A stretch of 5,554 nt of DNA from Leptotrichia sp. oral taxon 215 (GTDB taxonomy: Bacteria > Fusobacteriota > Fusobacteriia > Fusobacteriales > Leptotrichiaceae): positions 1 through 5,554 of the forward strand of contig CAJPML010000088.1 of assembly GCA_905371725.1 (NCBI GenBank), written 5' to 3'. The notes under the pieces were generated by a model. That model ran no database searches. It had not been told where the DNA came from and saw only the letters and a program-made list of their open reading frames with translations. Position 1 is the stretch's first letter. Each line of letters starts with the position of its first letter. Below are positions 1-5,110 of the stretch, piece after piece. Position numbers and translations under genes: made by a program.

Positions 1-148
1 AGTTATAAGTGTACTCCTTCTGTTTTCAGCATATTCTAATTTTGCTAAGACTATATTTGACTTGATGATTAAGGACAATAAGAAATATTATGAAGAAATC
101 TTAGCAAAATTAGAATATGCTGAAAACAGAAGGAGTACACTTATAACT
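1..148. repeat. Perfect 50-bp inverted repeat, arms 1-50 and 99-148
   Basis: Bases 1-50 are the exact reverse complement of bases 99-148, with no mismatch, around a 48-base loop (51-98). Pairing fails at the next base inward (51 versus 98), and the left arm begins at the first base, so the repeat may continue outside the window. The right arm lies in a reading frame that continues to 607. The left arm is in the same open frame but reads as the antisense of that coding sequence. A fold-back of this kind at a sequence end is typical of an amplification chimera or an assembler stopping at a repeated k-mer. A real palindrome or invertible segment is the alternative. The repeat itself is certain; its origin is not. 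Confidence 0.97.
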
Positions 149-607
149 CAAAATGAAAAACTTGTAGAAGTTCTTAATCGGCTTGAAGAACGGTTGAGGA
201 CTGAAAAAGTGACTGGAAAAGCATTAGAAATGATACTAACGCTCCAGATTCAAGACATTCGTTGGGCAATACAGAAAAAAATAGTCAAGTATATCCAAAA
301 AAATCACTTAAAAGAAAACTGGTTAATAATCAATAAAGAAATTGATACTTTTTTTAACAGAAAACTTATTGATTTTGAGACAGAAATGCACGACATTATA
401 GAGGGAATTACTTATAAAATGATTCATGATATCATTAAAAAGGAATTTTCAGAAACAAAAAATATTATTGTTCAAATTTTAGAGGGATTGAAAGAGGATG
501 GAACAGATGAAAAAGAACTCTATAATAAAGCAATAAGAATTGTTGAAGACCACATGCAAACAATAGAGAACGAGCTTGTAGCTCACATAAAAGAGTTAAT
601 AAATTAG
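2..607 (+). CDS. 5'-incomplete coiled-coil-like protein of unknown function
   Basis: The frame is open from base 2 to the TAG at 605-607, giving 201 codons. Internal starts exist at TTG 62 and ATG 65, but neither has a Shine-Dalgarno sequence upstream, so the true start is probably lost to the left. The protein is rich in Lys, Glu, Ile and Leu with long predicted helices and reads like an extended alpha-helical or coiled-coil protein. I recognise no family. The first 16 residues (starting VISVLLLFSAYS) look like a membrane segment, but they are encoded by the left arm of the inverted repeat and are the antisense of residues around 33-49, so the apparent helix may be an artefact. A terminator follows immediately and no partner gene is visible upstream. 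The open frame is convincing; the N-terminus and function are unknown. Confidence 0.7.
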   Translation, partial: VISVLLLFSAYSNFAKTIFDLMIKDNKKYYEEILAKLEYAENRRSTLITQNEKLVEVLNRLEERLRTEKVTGKALEMILTLQIQDIRWAIQKKIVKYIQKNHLKENWLIINKEIDTFFNRKLIDFETEMHDIIEGITYKMIHDIIKKEFSETKNIIVQILEGLKEDGTDEKELYNKAIRIVEDHMQTIENELVAHIKELIN

Positions 608-639
608 GGCAGTCAGTAATGGCTACCCCTCTTTTTTTA
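607..639 (+). terminator. Rho-independent terminator after the left-edge gene
   Basis: The stem is GGG (607-609) plus AGTCA (611-615) paired with TGGCT (620-624) plus CCC (626-628). It has one C/A mismatch, one G-T pair and a GTAA tetraloop, and is followed by CTCTTTTTTTAT. It starts at the last base of the stop codon, so it ends the first transcript and separates it from the Panacea gene. Confidence 0.8.
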
Positions 640-682
640 TTGACAAAAAATTTAATTTCTAAGGGATTTTTTGCAAAATATA

Positions 683-691
683 TGGTATAAT
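683..691 (+). promoter_or_regulatory. Extended -10 promoter of the Panacea operon
   Basis: TGG-TATAAT at 683-691 is a perfect -10 hexamer with the extended TGn element, which can compensate for a weak -35. No good -35 lies 16-18 bases upstream; a TTGACA at 640-645 is 40 bases away, too far. Transcription would start near 698, leaving room for the Shine-Dalgarno at 708-717 before ATG 723 but almost no leader before ATG 705. Confidence 0.6.
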
Positions 692-722
692 TAATTAACT
701 AAAAATGAAAGGAGAGATTTTT

Positions 723-1178
723 ATGATTACATCAACAAATGTAGCTAATAATTTTCTTGAACGTGCGTTTGAGGAAAAAATAACAATTTCACCTATGAAA
801 ATACAAAAATTAGTTTATATTTTATATAAAGAATATTTAAAAGAAACAGGAAATTCTCTTTTTTCTGAAAGGTTTGAAGCTTGGCAATATGGACCAGTTC
901 TTCCAAATATATATAGCGAATTTAAAGGATATGGTGGTAAGCCAATAACAAACTATGGTTTAGATGCAAATAAAAATATGCTTAAAGTAAGACTTGAACA
1001 AGGTACTCCGTTATATGAAATATTCAATAATGTGTGGTCAAGATTCAAACATCGTACAGGGACATATTTATCAAACTTGACTCATCAAGCTGATGGAGCT
1101 TGGCGTAAAGCTGTAGAAAATAAAACATACATCTTAACGGATGAAGACATTAAAGAGGAGCCATCATATGAACAATGA
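723..1178 (+). CDS. Panacea-domain (DUF4065/SocA-like) protein, putative antitoxin
   Basis: A 151-residue protein covering essentially one Panacea domain (Pfam SocA_Panacea, formerly DUF4065). Typical stretches are the helix at 22-39 (MKIQKLVYILYKEYL), the block at 51-72 (FEAWQYGPV...YSEFKGYGG) and the late block at 116-130 (LSNLTHQADGAWRKA). Established knowledge: Panacea domains are common in phages and mobile elements, and many act as antitoxins that neutralise unrelated toxins encoded next door (PanAT pairs). The start is taken as ATG 723 because AAAGGAGAGA (708-717) sits at good spacing before it; the in-frame ATG at 705 has no ribosome site and lies almost at the predicted transcription start. 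The 3' end overlaps the next gene by 11 bases, implying coupled translation. The family is clear; the antitoxin role is inferred from family and context. Confidence 0.9.
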   Translation: MITSTNVANNFLERAFEEKITISPMKIQKLVYILYKEYLKETGNSLFSERFEAWQYGPVLPNIYSEFKGYGGKPITNYGLDANKNMLKVRLEQGTPLYEIFNNVWSRFKHRTGTYLSNLTHQADGAWRKAVENKTYILTDEDIKEEPSYEQ

Positions 1179-1428
1179 AGAAGAGAAGCCACTTGAAGAA
1201 CAGAAAGAATACGAAACAGAACCTGTAAAACCAAAAGATTTAATCAGTTACACGCTCAAAATGAAAGGGCATGAGTTAATGAATATGATAGTTTTTATTT
1301 TATTAATTATATTTCTTTTTGATTTTTTTGGAAATAATAAAAAATTTTTAAAAGACATTATAGAAGTTTTAAAAACGTTATTATTTACCTTATGTGGATA
1401 CCTTTTTGGGAAAAACGAACAAGAATAA
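1168..1428 (+). CDS. Small two-helix membrane protein, candidate PanT-type toxin
   Basis: An 86-residue protein with an acidic, hydrophilic N-terminus (residues 1-37), a strong hydrophobic segment at about 38-54 (IVFILLIIFLFDFF), a short Lys-rich loop, and a second weaker hydrophobic segment at about 67-81 (TLLFTLCGYLFG). ATG 1168 is chosen because AAAGAGGAG (1152-1160) lies 7 bases before it; an in-frame ATG at 1141 lies deep inside the Panacea gene without such a site. The start lies inside the upstream gene in another frame, so the two are translationally coupled, and a terminator follows directly. I recognise no named family. Position beside a Panacea gene and the small membrane-protein form fit a membrane-acting toxin, a class reported among PanT toxins. 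A holin-like or accessory membrane protein is the alternative. Confidence 0.75.
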   Translation: MNNEEEKPLEEQKEYETEPVKPKDLISYTLKMKGHELMNMIVFILLIIFLFDFFGNNKKFLKDIIEVLKTLLFTLCGYLFGKNEQE

Positions 1429-1461
1429 AAACACCTCAAATAAAATAGTAGAGGTGTTTTT
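1427..1461. terminator. Bidirectional rho-independent terminator between convergent genes
   Basis: Bases 1427-1437 (AAAAACACCTC) pair perfectly with 1451-1461 (GAGGTGTTTTT), giving an 11-bp stem with a 13-base loop. The A-run on one side and T-run on the other make it usable in both directions. It ends the Panacea operon on the plus strand and can serve the minus-strand gene that ends at 1495. Confidence 0.88.
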
Positions 1462-1494
1462 ATATTACAAAAATATTAATTGGCTCTTTCTTTT

Positions 1495-1908
1495 TTATAT
1501 AATACTGTTCTGAAATTCGAACAGTAAAAGTATTTCTGATAATGTCAGAAAAGTTCCAAAGTTCTCTTCTTCCATTATTTCATAGTCTATCACTTCAATA
1601 AATTTTACATGCTTTCTACTTCTTCTTTTATGTTTTAATTTATATAGTTTCTTTGCTCCGTACAGGAAAATGTCCTCTTGTATTTGCATGATCATGTCGC
1701 TGCATTCTATGTAGTCTATATCTTTAGTTACAAATTTTATAAGCTTTAACCATTCCTTTAGATATGAAAATTCATTTCCTGAAATGATGCTTTTGATTAT
1801 TCTAGCATCTATTTTTACTTTTTTCTCTATTTCTTCATAGTCAAGATCTACTGTCTCGAAAATGTGAAATAAGTCGTTCTCAATTTGTTCTCCAGTTCTT
1901 AACAGCAT
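1495..1908 (-). CDS. XRE-like helix-turn-helix protein, putative repressor
   Basis: A 137-residue protein. Residues about 23-60 follow the Cro/CI-type pattern: DYEEIEKKVKID, a turn, ARIIKSIISGNEF, then a helix KEWLKLIKFV. The ISG(N/K) stretch after the recognition helix is typical of XRE domains. A basic patch (LKHKRRSRKHVK, about 91-102) follows; the C-terminus is not recognisable. ATG 1908 is preferred because GAGGTGA (minus strand, 1914-1920) lies 5 bases upstream; an in-frame GTG at 1917 overlaps that site. It is divergent from the small gene at 1995, and its promoter elements overlap those of that gene, as in phage or plasmid regulatory switches. DNA binding is inferred from pattern, not from a close match. 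Alternatively it could be the antitoxin of a small toxin-antitoxin pair. Confidence 0.7.
   Translation of the reverse strand: MLLRTGEQIENDLFHIFETVDLDYEEIEKKVKIDARIIKSIISGNEFSYLKEWLKLIKFVTKDIDYIECSDMIMQIQEDIFLYGAKKLYKLKHKRRSRKHVKFIEVIDYEIMEEENFGTFLTLSEILLLFEFQNSII
1503..1526. repeat. 8-bp perfect inverted repeat in the 3' end of the HTH gene
   Basis: TACTGTTC (1503-1510) pairs with GAACAGTA (1519-1526) around an 8-base loop. It lies within the last codons of the minus-strand HTH gene. No T-run follows on either strand, so it is not a normal terminator. It may be a transcript 3'-end hairpin or chance. Confidence 0.35.
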
Positions 1909-1926
1909 ATAAATCACCTCAATAAT

Positions 1927-1954
1927 ATTATATCCTGAAATTTCTTTTTGACAA
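1927..1954 (-). promoter_or_regulatory. Promoter of the HTH gene (minus strand)
   Basis: On the minus strand, TTGTCA (1949-1954) and TATAAT (1927-1932) are separated by 16 bases, close to the sigma-70 consensus, just upstream of the GAGGTGA ribosome site. The -35 overlaps a TTGACA on the plus strand and the short inverted repeat TTTTG/CAAAA (1946-1950 / 1955-1959). Binding there by the HTH product would repress its own gene and possibly the divergent one. Confidence 0.6.
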
Positions 1955-1964
1955 CAAAATGGGG

Positions 1965-1970
1965 TATAAT
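1965..1970 (+). promoter_or_regulatory. Probable -10 box of the divergent small gene (plus strand)
   Basis: A perfect TATAAT lies at 1965-1970, preceded by GGGG. The only consensus-like -35, TTGACA at 1948-1953, leaves just an 11-base spacer, too short for normal sigma-70 use. At 17-base spacing the hexamer is TTCTTT, which is weak. The gene downstream needs a promoter here, so this box is plausible but poor, and it may require an activator. Confidence 0.4.
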
Positions 1971-1994
1971 TAAAATAAAGGAATGATAAATGTG

Positions 1995-2297
1995 ATGAAA
2001 TATAGAGGATATAAAATAAATAAAGTCAAAGGAAAGCGACCTTACGAATGTGAAGAGTTGCAACTAAAGGCAAATACGCTCGAAGACATGATCCGAATAA
2101 TTAGCAAAGCAAAAAAGTCAAAAGTACTGGCTGTTGATGATTTTTTGGATGCTCAGAGAAGACTGTTTCAGTTTAGTGTAAATCAAGTTGAAGGGGAAAA
2201 AATATCAAATACACTAAAAGAAATAAAGCAAAATCACAATCTGAAAAATAACAAAGAAGCTTTGTTATTTCTTATTGAATTATATAGGATTAAGTGA
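1995..2297 (+). CDS. Small protein with possible C-terminal ribbon-helix-helix region
   Basis: A 100-residue basic protein of no family I can name. The last 30 residues (ISNTLKEIKQNHNL, then KNN, then KEALLFLIELYRIK) resemble the two helices of a CopG/MetJ-type ribbon-helix-helix unit, which would make it a second DNA-binding protein. The resemblance is pattern-level only. The start is uncertain: AAAGGA (1977-1982) lies 9 bases before GTG 1992 and 12 before ATG 1995, while ATG 1983 directly abuts it and is unlikely. It is divergent from the HTH gene and overlaps the 3' end of the convergent gene at 2280 by 18 bases. The divergent regulator arrangement suggests a phage-like or plasmid-like switch, or an uncharacterised toxin-antitoxin pair. 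Confidence 0.6.
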   Translation: MKYRGYKINKVKGKRPYECEELQLKANTLEDMIRIISKAKKSKVLAVDDFLDAQRRLFQFSVNQVEGEKISNTLKEIKQNHNLKNNKEALLFLIELYRIK

Positions 2298-2846
2298 AAT
2301 TTTTTTTATTATTTCAAATAAATGTCCATTAAAGGCTAAATGATATTTGTTTTTAAATTTATCTAATAATACATTTTGTTTTATTAGATTTTTTGTTTTG
2401 AAATTTTTTAGTTTTTCAAATTCTCCATAAAGTTCACAATGGGTATTAAAAATGATTACTTCAAAATCTTCTATTTCAAGGAATTTTGGAATAAACTCCT
2501 GGAAGTACTTTATATGGAATTCTTTGTTATAATTTATCCCATTTTTTAAAGCATTTAGAAATGAATCATTATTGAATCCATGAGTTTTTGAATATTCTTT
2601 AAGAGACATTCCTTTTTTATAAATTTTAAATATAACTTCTGTTTCCTTATATTTTTTCATATAAGGAAAATCATTTATAAAATCTGAATGAGTATAATTT
2701 ATTCTATCTAAATCAATTTTTTTTGAAAAAGTTGTAAGAAAAGATTTGCTTTCAGAATTTAATCTTTCAATTGTTCTTTTATCAAAAAGCGAATACAATT
2801 CTTTTAATGAATAGACTTTTAAAAGCTTTTTATATAGTACGCTCAT
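2280..2846 (-). CDS. Unrecognised 188-residue protein at the edge of the inserted block
   Basis: The protein is Lys-, Phe- and Ile-rich and appears soluble, with no signal peptide or membrane helix. I recognise no family. Residues about 75-105 (YKKGMSLKEYSKTHGF, then NDSFLNALKNG) have helix-turn-helix-like spacing: a short helix, a Gly-Phe turn, and a second helix. ATG 2846 is preferred over an in-frame upstream ATG at 2867 because AGAGGAG (minus strand, about 2851-2858) lies just before it. Its leader is short and ends at the yifB remnant, so the gene sits at the boundary of the accessory block. Its tail overlaps the convergent gene by 18 bases with no terminator between them. The gene is likely real, judging from its length, ribosome site and placement. 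A regulatory role is only a guess. Confidence 0.65.
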   Translation of the reverse strand: MSVLYKKLLKVYSLKELYSLFDKRTIERLNSESKSFLTTFSKKIDLDRINYTHSDFINDFPYMKKYKETEVIFKIYKKGMSLKEYSKTHGFNNDSFLNALKNGINYNKEFHIKYFQEFIPKFLEIEDFEVIIFNTHCELYGEFEKLKNFKTKNLIKQNVLLDKFKNKYHLAFNGHLFEIIKKISLNPI

Positions 2847-2872
2847 TTTTTCTCCTCTTCTACACATAAACT

Positions 2873-2878
2873 TTTATA
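2873..2878 (-). promoter_or_regulatory. Possible -10 of the 2846 gene, at the yifB junction
   Basis: On the minus strand TATAAA occupies 2873-2878, about 27 bases upstream of ATG 2846 and exactly where yifB homology begins. No good -35 is seen; the hexamer 17 bases further up is GGAAAA and would lie within yifB sequence. If it is real, the inserted gene uses a promoter that is part element and part host gene. Confidence 0.3.
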
Positions 2879-3338
2879 TCCAACACCTGGAGGTTTTTTC
2901 CAGGATGATCCCCAGTGCAGGGACAGTCTGAGAGATATAAAAAATTATCAGAAAAAATTTTCAGGGCCTTTACTGGACAGGATAGATTTATATGTGGAAA
3001 TGAGAAGATTGAAAAAGGAAGAGATTTTCAGTGAAACTGAATCCGAATCATCAGAAATCATAAGAAAGAGAGTCATAAAAGCAAGAGAAATTCAGAGAAA
3101 AAGATTTAATAAAGATTTTCTGAATGGTAAAATGAACAGAAAACAGATTTCAGAATACTGCAAAATAGATGAAGAAGCAAAAAAAGTTCTTGAACGGGCG
3201 ATTGATGAACTGAAATTATCTGTAAGAGCCTATGATAAGATTTTAAAAGTATCAAGAACAATAGCAGATCTTGAAAATTCAGAAAATATAGAAGTGGTAC
3301 ATCTGCTGGAAGCATTGAATTACAGAAAGAAATATTGA
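2877..3338 (+). pseudogene. comM: 3' fragment of yifB/comM (Mg-chelatase-like AAA+ ATPase)
   Basis: Read in one frame this encodes 153 residues matching the C-terminal third of YifB/ComM, a protein of roughly 500 residues. Visible landmarks are the remnant of the NPCPCG region (here PTPGGFFQDDPQC), the hallmark SGPLLDRIDLYVE (residues about 29-41), the SSEIIRKRV.KAREIQRKRF helix, and the Mg-chelatase C-terminal signature VRAYDKILKVSRTIADLE...I...HLLEALNYR. The N-terminal Lon-like domain and the ATPase core with Walker A and B are absent. Homology stops at 2877: the usual VAAMN before the motif is replaced by unrelated sequence. No proper start or ribosome site exists; a GTG at 2994 could only yield a still shorter piece. 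In transformable bacteria ComM is a branch-migration helicase that extends recombination of incoming DNA. The fragment should be non-functional unless the 5' part is intact elsewhere. Confidence 0.88.
2886..2904. repeat. 6-bp inverted repeat close to the junction
   Basis: CCTGGA (2886-2891) and TCCAGG (2899-2904) are exact reverse complements around a 7-base loop. They lie in yifB coding sequence (PGGFFQ) some 9 bases inside the junction. This may be coincidence in a Gly/Pro-rich coding stretch, or a structural feature of the integration site. Confidence 0.3.
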
Positions 3339-3339
3339 T

Positions 3340-3368
3340 TTGAAGGTTCTCTGTAAAAATGATATAAT
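3340..3368 (+). promoter_or_regulatory. Promoter of the alpha/beta hydrolase gene
   Basis: TTGAAG (3340-3345) and TATAAT (3363-3368) are separated by exactly 17 bases, a good sigma-70 arrangement, starting just after the yifB stop. Transcription would begin near 3375, giving a leader of about 48 bases that carries the hairpin at 3394-3416. Confidence 0.75.
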
Positions 3369-3385
3369 ATTAAAAATAAACAGTG

Positions 3386-3422
3386 AAAGGAGAACAGTTA
3401 CAAATTCAGTAACTGTGTAGGG
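3386..3422 (+). promoter_or_regulatory. Leader hairpin between a distant Shine-Dalgarno and the hydrolase start
   Basis: A strong AAAGGAG (3386-3392) lies 30 bases before ATG 3423, too far for normal initiation. Between them is a perfect 8-bp inverted repeat, ACAGTTAC (3394-3401) and GTAACTGT (3409-3416), with a 7-base loop. Folded, it would bring the ribosome site to about 7 unpaired bases from the ATG, as known for some phage T4 genes. The same palindrome, starting about 20 bases after the transcription start, could instead be the operator of a dimeric repressor such as a MarR- or HxlR-type protein. The repeat is certain; either role is inferred. Confidence 0.6.
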
Positions 3423-4298
3423 ATGAGCTTATTATCAGATATAGCAGTACCTGTGGCAAAGCTGGTAAATGCAAAAAGGGGAAATGAAAAAGCCATGGAA
3501 AATCCAAGAAGAGATACGGATTTTTTTAACAGAAAAAATTTCAGGAAGGAGTTCATTACAGAAGAAGAATTTATAGATGGCTTTCAGGTAATAACTGTAA
3601 AGACTGAAAAATCTTTAAACAGGCATGTGATTTTTCTTCATGGCGGAGGTTATGTCTTAAGAGCCGTAAGAAGTCATAAGAATATAGTTGAAAGAATGGT
3701 AAAAAAGTATAATCTGAAAGTAACTTTTGTAGATTATCCTCTAGCACCTGAATATACTGCTGATAAAACTCATGAAGTATTAATGAAGGCATATAAATCT
3801 GTTACTGAAAAAAACAAAGGAGATGAATTTTACTTTTTTGGAGATTCTGCAGGTGGGGGATTAGCATTGGCATTTCTTCAGGAAGCAAGGGATAAGCATG
3901 TAACGCCATTTCCTAAAAAGACTGTACTGATGTCTCCATGGCCTGATATTTCAATGACAAATGAAGAAATAAAGGATTTTGAGGAAAAAGATCCGTTACT
4001 TCCTGTACAAAGTCTTATAAAAGCTGGAAAGCAATATGCCGGAAATTTAGATTTAAAATCACCTCTTGTTTCTCCTATCTATGGAAATATGGATAATCTG
4101 GGGGATATAATGCTCCTTTTTGGAACAAATGAAGTTCTTTATCCTGACTGCATGAAATTAAGTGATATGTTTGATATTGCAATAGGAACAAGAATGGAGC
4201 TGTATATAGGTGAAAACTTATGTCATGACTGGATTCTGGCTCCTCTGAAGGAAACTGACGAAGCACTGGATACCATAGGAAAATTTTATCTGGAATAA
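3423..4298 (+). CDS. Alpha/beta hydrolase, hormone-sensitive lipase/esterase family
   Basis: A 291-residue probable carboxylester hydrolase, with the length and motifs of the alpha/beta-hydrolase-3 (HSL) family. HGGG at 73-76 forms the oxyanion hole, YPLAPEY at 105-111 is the following family block, and GDSAGGG at 140-146 holds nucleophile Ser142. The acid member lies in GTNEVLYPD (234-242), probably Glu237 or Asp242, and the catalytic His is probably His269 in CHDW. No signal peptide is seen, so it is likely cytoplasmic. The substrate cannot be told from sequence; short-chain acyl esters are usual for the family. It has its own promoter at 3340-3368 and an unusual structured leader. ATG 3423 is the first suitable start; the nearest purine run (AGGG) abuts it. 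The next gene follows after a short gap with no terminator, so co-transcription is likely. Confidence 0.9.
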   Translation: MSLLSDIAVPVAKLVNAKRGNEKAMENPRRDTDFFNRKNFRKEFITEEEFIDGFQVITVKTEKSLNRHVIFLHGGGYVLRAVRSHKNIVERMVKKYNLKVTFVDYPLAPEYTADKTHEVLMKAYKSVTEKNKGDEFYFFGDSAGGGLALAFLQEARDKHVTPFPKKTVLMSPWPDISMTNEEIKDFEEKDPLLPVQSLIKAGKQYAGNLDLKSPLVSPIYGNMDNLGDIMLLFGTNEVLYPDCMKLSDMFDIAIGTRMELYIGENLCHDWILAPLKETDEALDTIGKFYLE

Positions 4299-4351
4299 AA
4301 ATTTTTGATATTTTAAAATTTCAAATGCTGGAGAAAAACGGGAGGAATATT

Positions 4352-5029
4352 TTGAAAAAAGTAAATAAATTAGAAAAAAAAATAAATAAAGAATTACATG
4401 ATAAAATAGTAAAAATACATAAAGAAATAAAAAAAGATGTTGAGAAGGCGATAAAAGGATATAAAAAAGCATGGAAGGGAAGTGAAAAGGAAGTTTTTGC
4501 AGAAGTAGCATTTTGCATACTGACACCCCAGTCAAAGGCAAAAAATGCATGGCAGGCGATTACTACACTTGTAGAGAATGGACTGCTTTTCAGTGGGAAA
4601 GCTGAAGAAATTGCAGAATATTTGAATATCGTAAGATTTAAGAATAATAAGTCAAAATATCTTGTGGAATTGAGAGAACTTATGACTGAAGATGGAAAAC
4701 TTCAGCCAAGAAAAATTCTTTCAAGACAGGGGAATACATTTGAAAAGAGGGAATGGATTCTTAAAAATATAAAAGGTATGGGAATGAAGGAAGCAAATCA
4801 TGTATTAAGAAATTTAGGATTTGGAGAAGAAATAGCAATACTTGACAGACATATTTTAAGAAACCTGGCGGAATTGAATGCAATAGATGAAGTTCCAAAA
4901 TCAATGACAATAAAAAAATATTATGAAATAGAAGATAAGATGAAAGAGTACTCAGAGTTTTCAGGTATAGGAATGGATGCACTGGATTTAGTGCTGTGGT
5001 ATAAGGAAGCAGGAGAAGTATTTAAATAA
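4352..5029 (+). CDS. ogg: N-glycosylase/DNA lyase (8-oxoguanine DNA glycosylase, HhH-GPD)
   Basis: A bifunctional base-excision-repair enzyme of the helix-hairpin-helix-GPD superfamily, removing oxidised purines such as 8-oxoguanine and nicking the abasic site. In numbering from the TTG start, the LTPQS block lies at 57-61, the HhH IKGMGMKEANHVL at about 140-152 with presumed Schiff-base Lys146, and ILDRHIL with catalytic Asp165. Length (225) and motifs match the Ogg2-type N-glycosylase/DNA lyase of anaerobes. TTG 4352 is preferred because GGGAGG (4340-4345) lies 6 bases upstream; an in-frame ATG at 4325 has no ribosome site and would add nine residues. It follows the hydrolase after about 50 bases without terminator. 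The N-terminus is very Lys-rich, which may assist DNA contact. No Fe-S cysteine cluster is present, unlike endonuclease III. Confidence 0.88.
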   Translation: MKKVNKLEKKINKELHDKIVKIHKEIKKDVEKAIKGYKKAWKGSEKEVFAEVAFCILTPQSKAKNAWQAITTLVENGLLFSGKAEEIAEYLNIVRFKNNKSKYLVELRELMTEDGKLQPRKILSRQGNTFEKREWILKNIKGMGMKEANHVLRNLGFGEEIAILDRHILRNLAELNAIDEVPKSMTIKKYYEIEDKMKEYSEFSGIGMDALDLVLWYKEAGEVFK

Positions 5030-5095
5030 ATATAAATTATAGATATATTGGTTTTATGATTTTACAGCTTTACATGATTTATTGAAAAATTTATA

Positions 5096-5100
5096 GGAGG
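5096..5100 (+). promoter_or_regulatory. Shine-Dalgarno site of the thioredoxin gene
   Basis: GGAGG at 5096-5100 lies 10 bases before ATG 5111 and 4 bases before an in-frame TTG at 5105. ATG is preferred because of codon strength and because the resulting 105-residue protein matches the usual thioredoxin N-terminus. No convincing promoter is visible in the 75-base gap after the glycosylase gene, so read-through from upstream is likely. Confidence 0.6.
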
Positions 5101-5110
5101 AAGATTGGAA

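Noticed and set aside
640..691. TTGACA at 640-645 as the -35 of the Panacea promoter
   Set aside because: The spacer to TATAAT 686-691 is 40 bases, and no -10 lies 16-18 bases after it. The extended -10 alone is the better reading.
1248..1439. Minus-strand 63-codon open frame
   Set aside because: It lies antisense to the small membrane protein gene, has no ribosome site, and has the Phe/Lys-rich composition expected of an antisense shadow.
1948..1970. TTGACA plus TATAAT as a consensus plus-strand promoter
   Set aside because: Both hexamers are perfect but only 11 bases apart, too short for sigma-70. Only the -10 box is kept, at low confidence.
2295..2316. TGAAAT/ATTTCA hairpin around a T-run as a terminator
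   Set aside because: Only six weak pairs, with the T-run in the loop rather than after the stem.
2994..3338. An independent 114-residue gene starting at GTG 2994
   Set aside because: The same frame is homologous to YifB from 2877 onward and GTG 2994 has no ribosome site, so it is the inner part of a gene fragment.
4218..4550. Minus-strand 110-codon open frame rich in Phe and Leu
   Set aside because: It is antisense to the hydrolase and glycosylase ends; the apparent hydrophobicity comes from AAA/GAA codons read backwards.
5061..5097. Promoter directly upstream of thioredoxin (TTTACA-like -35)
   Set aside because: No acceptable -10 at correct spacing, and the best one (TATAGG) would place the start inside or after the ribosome site.
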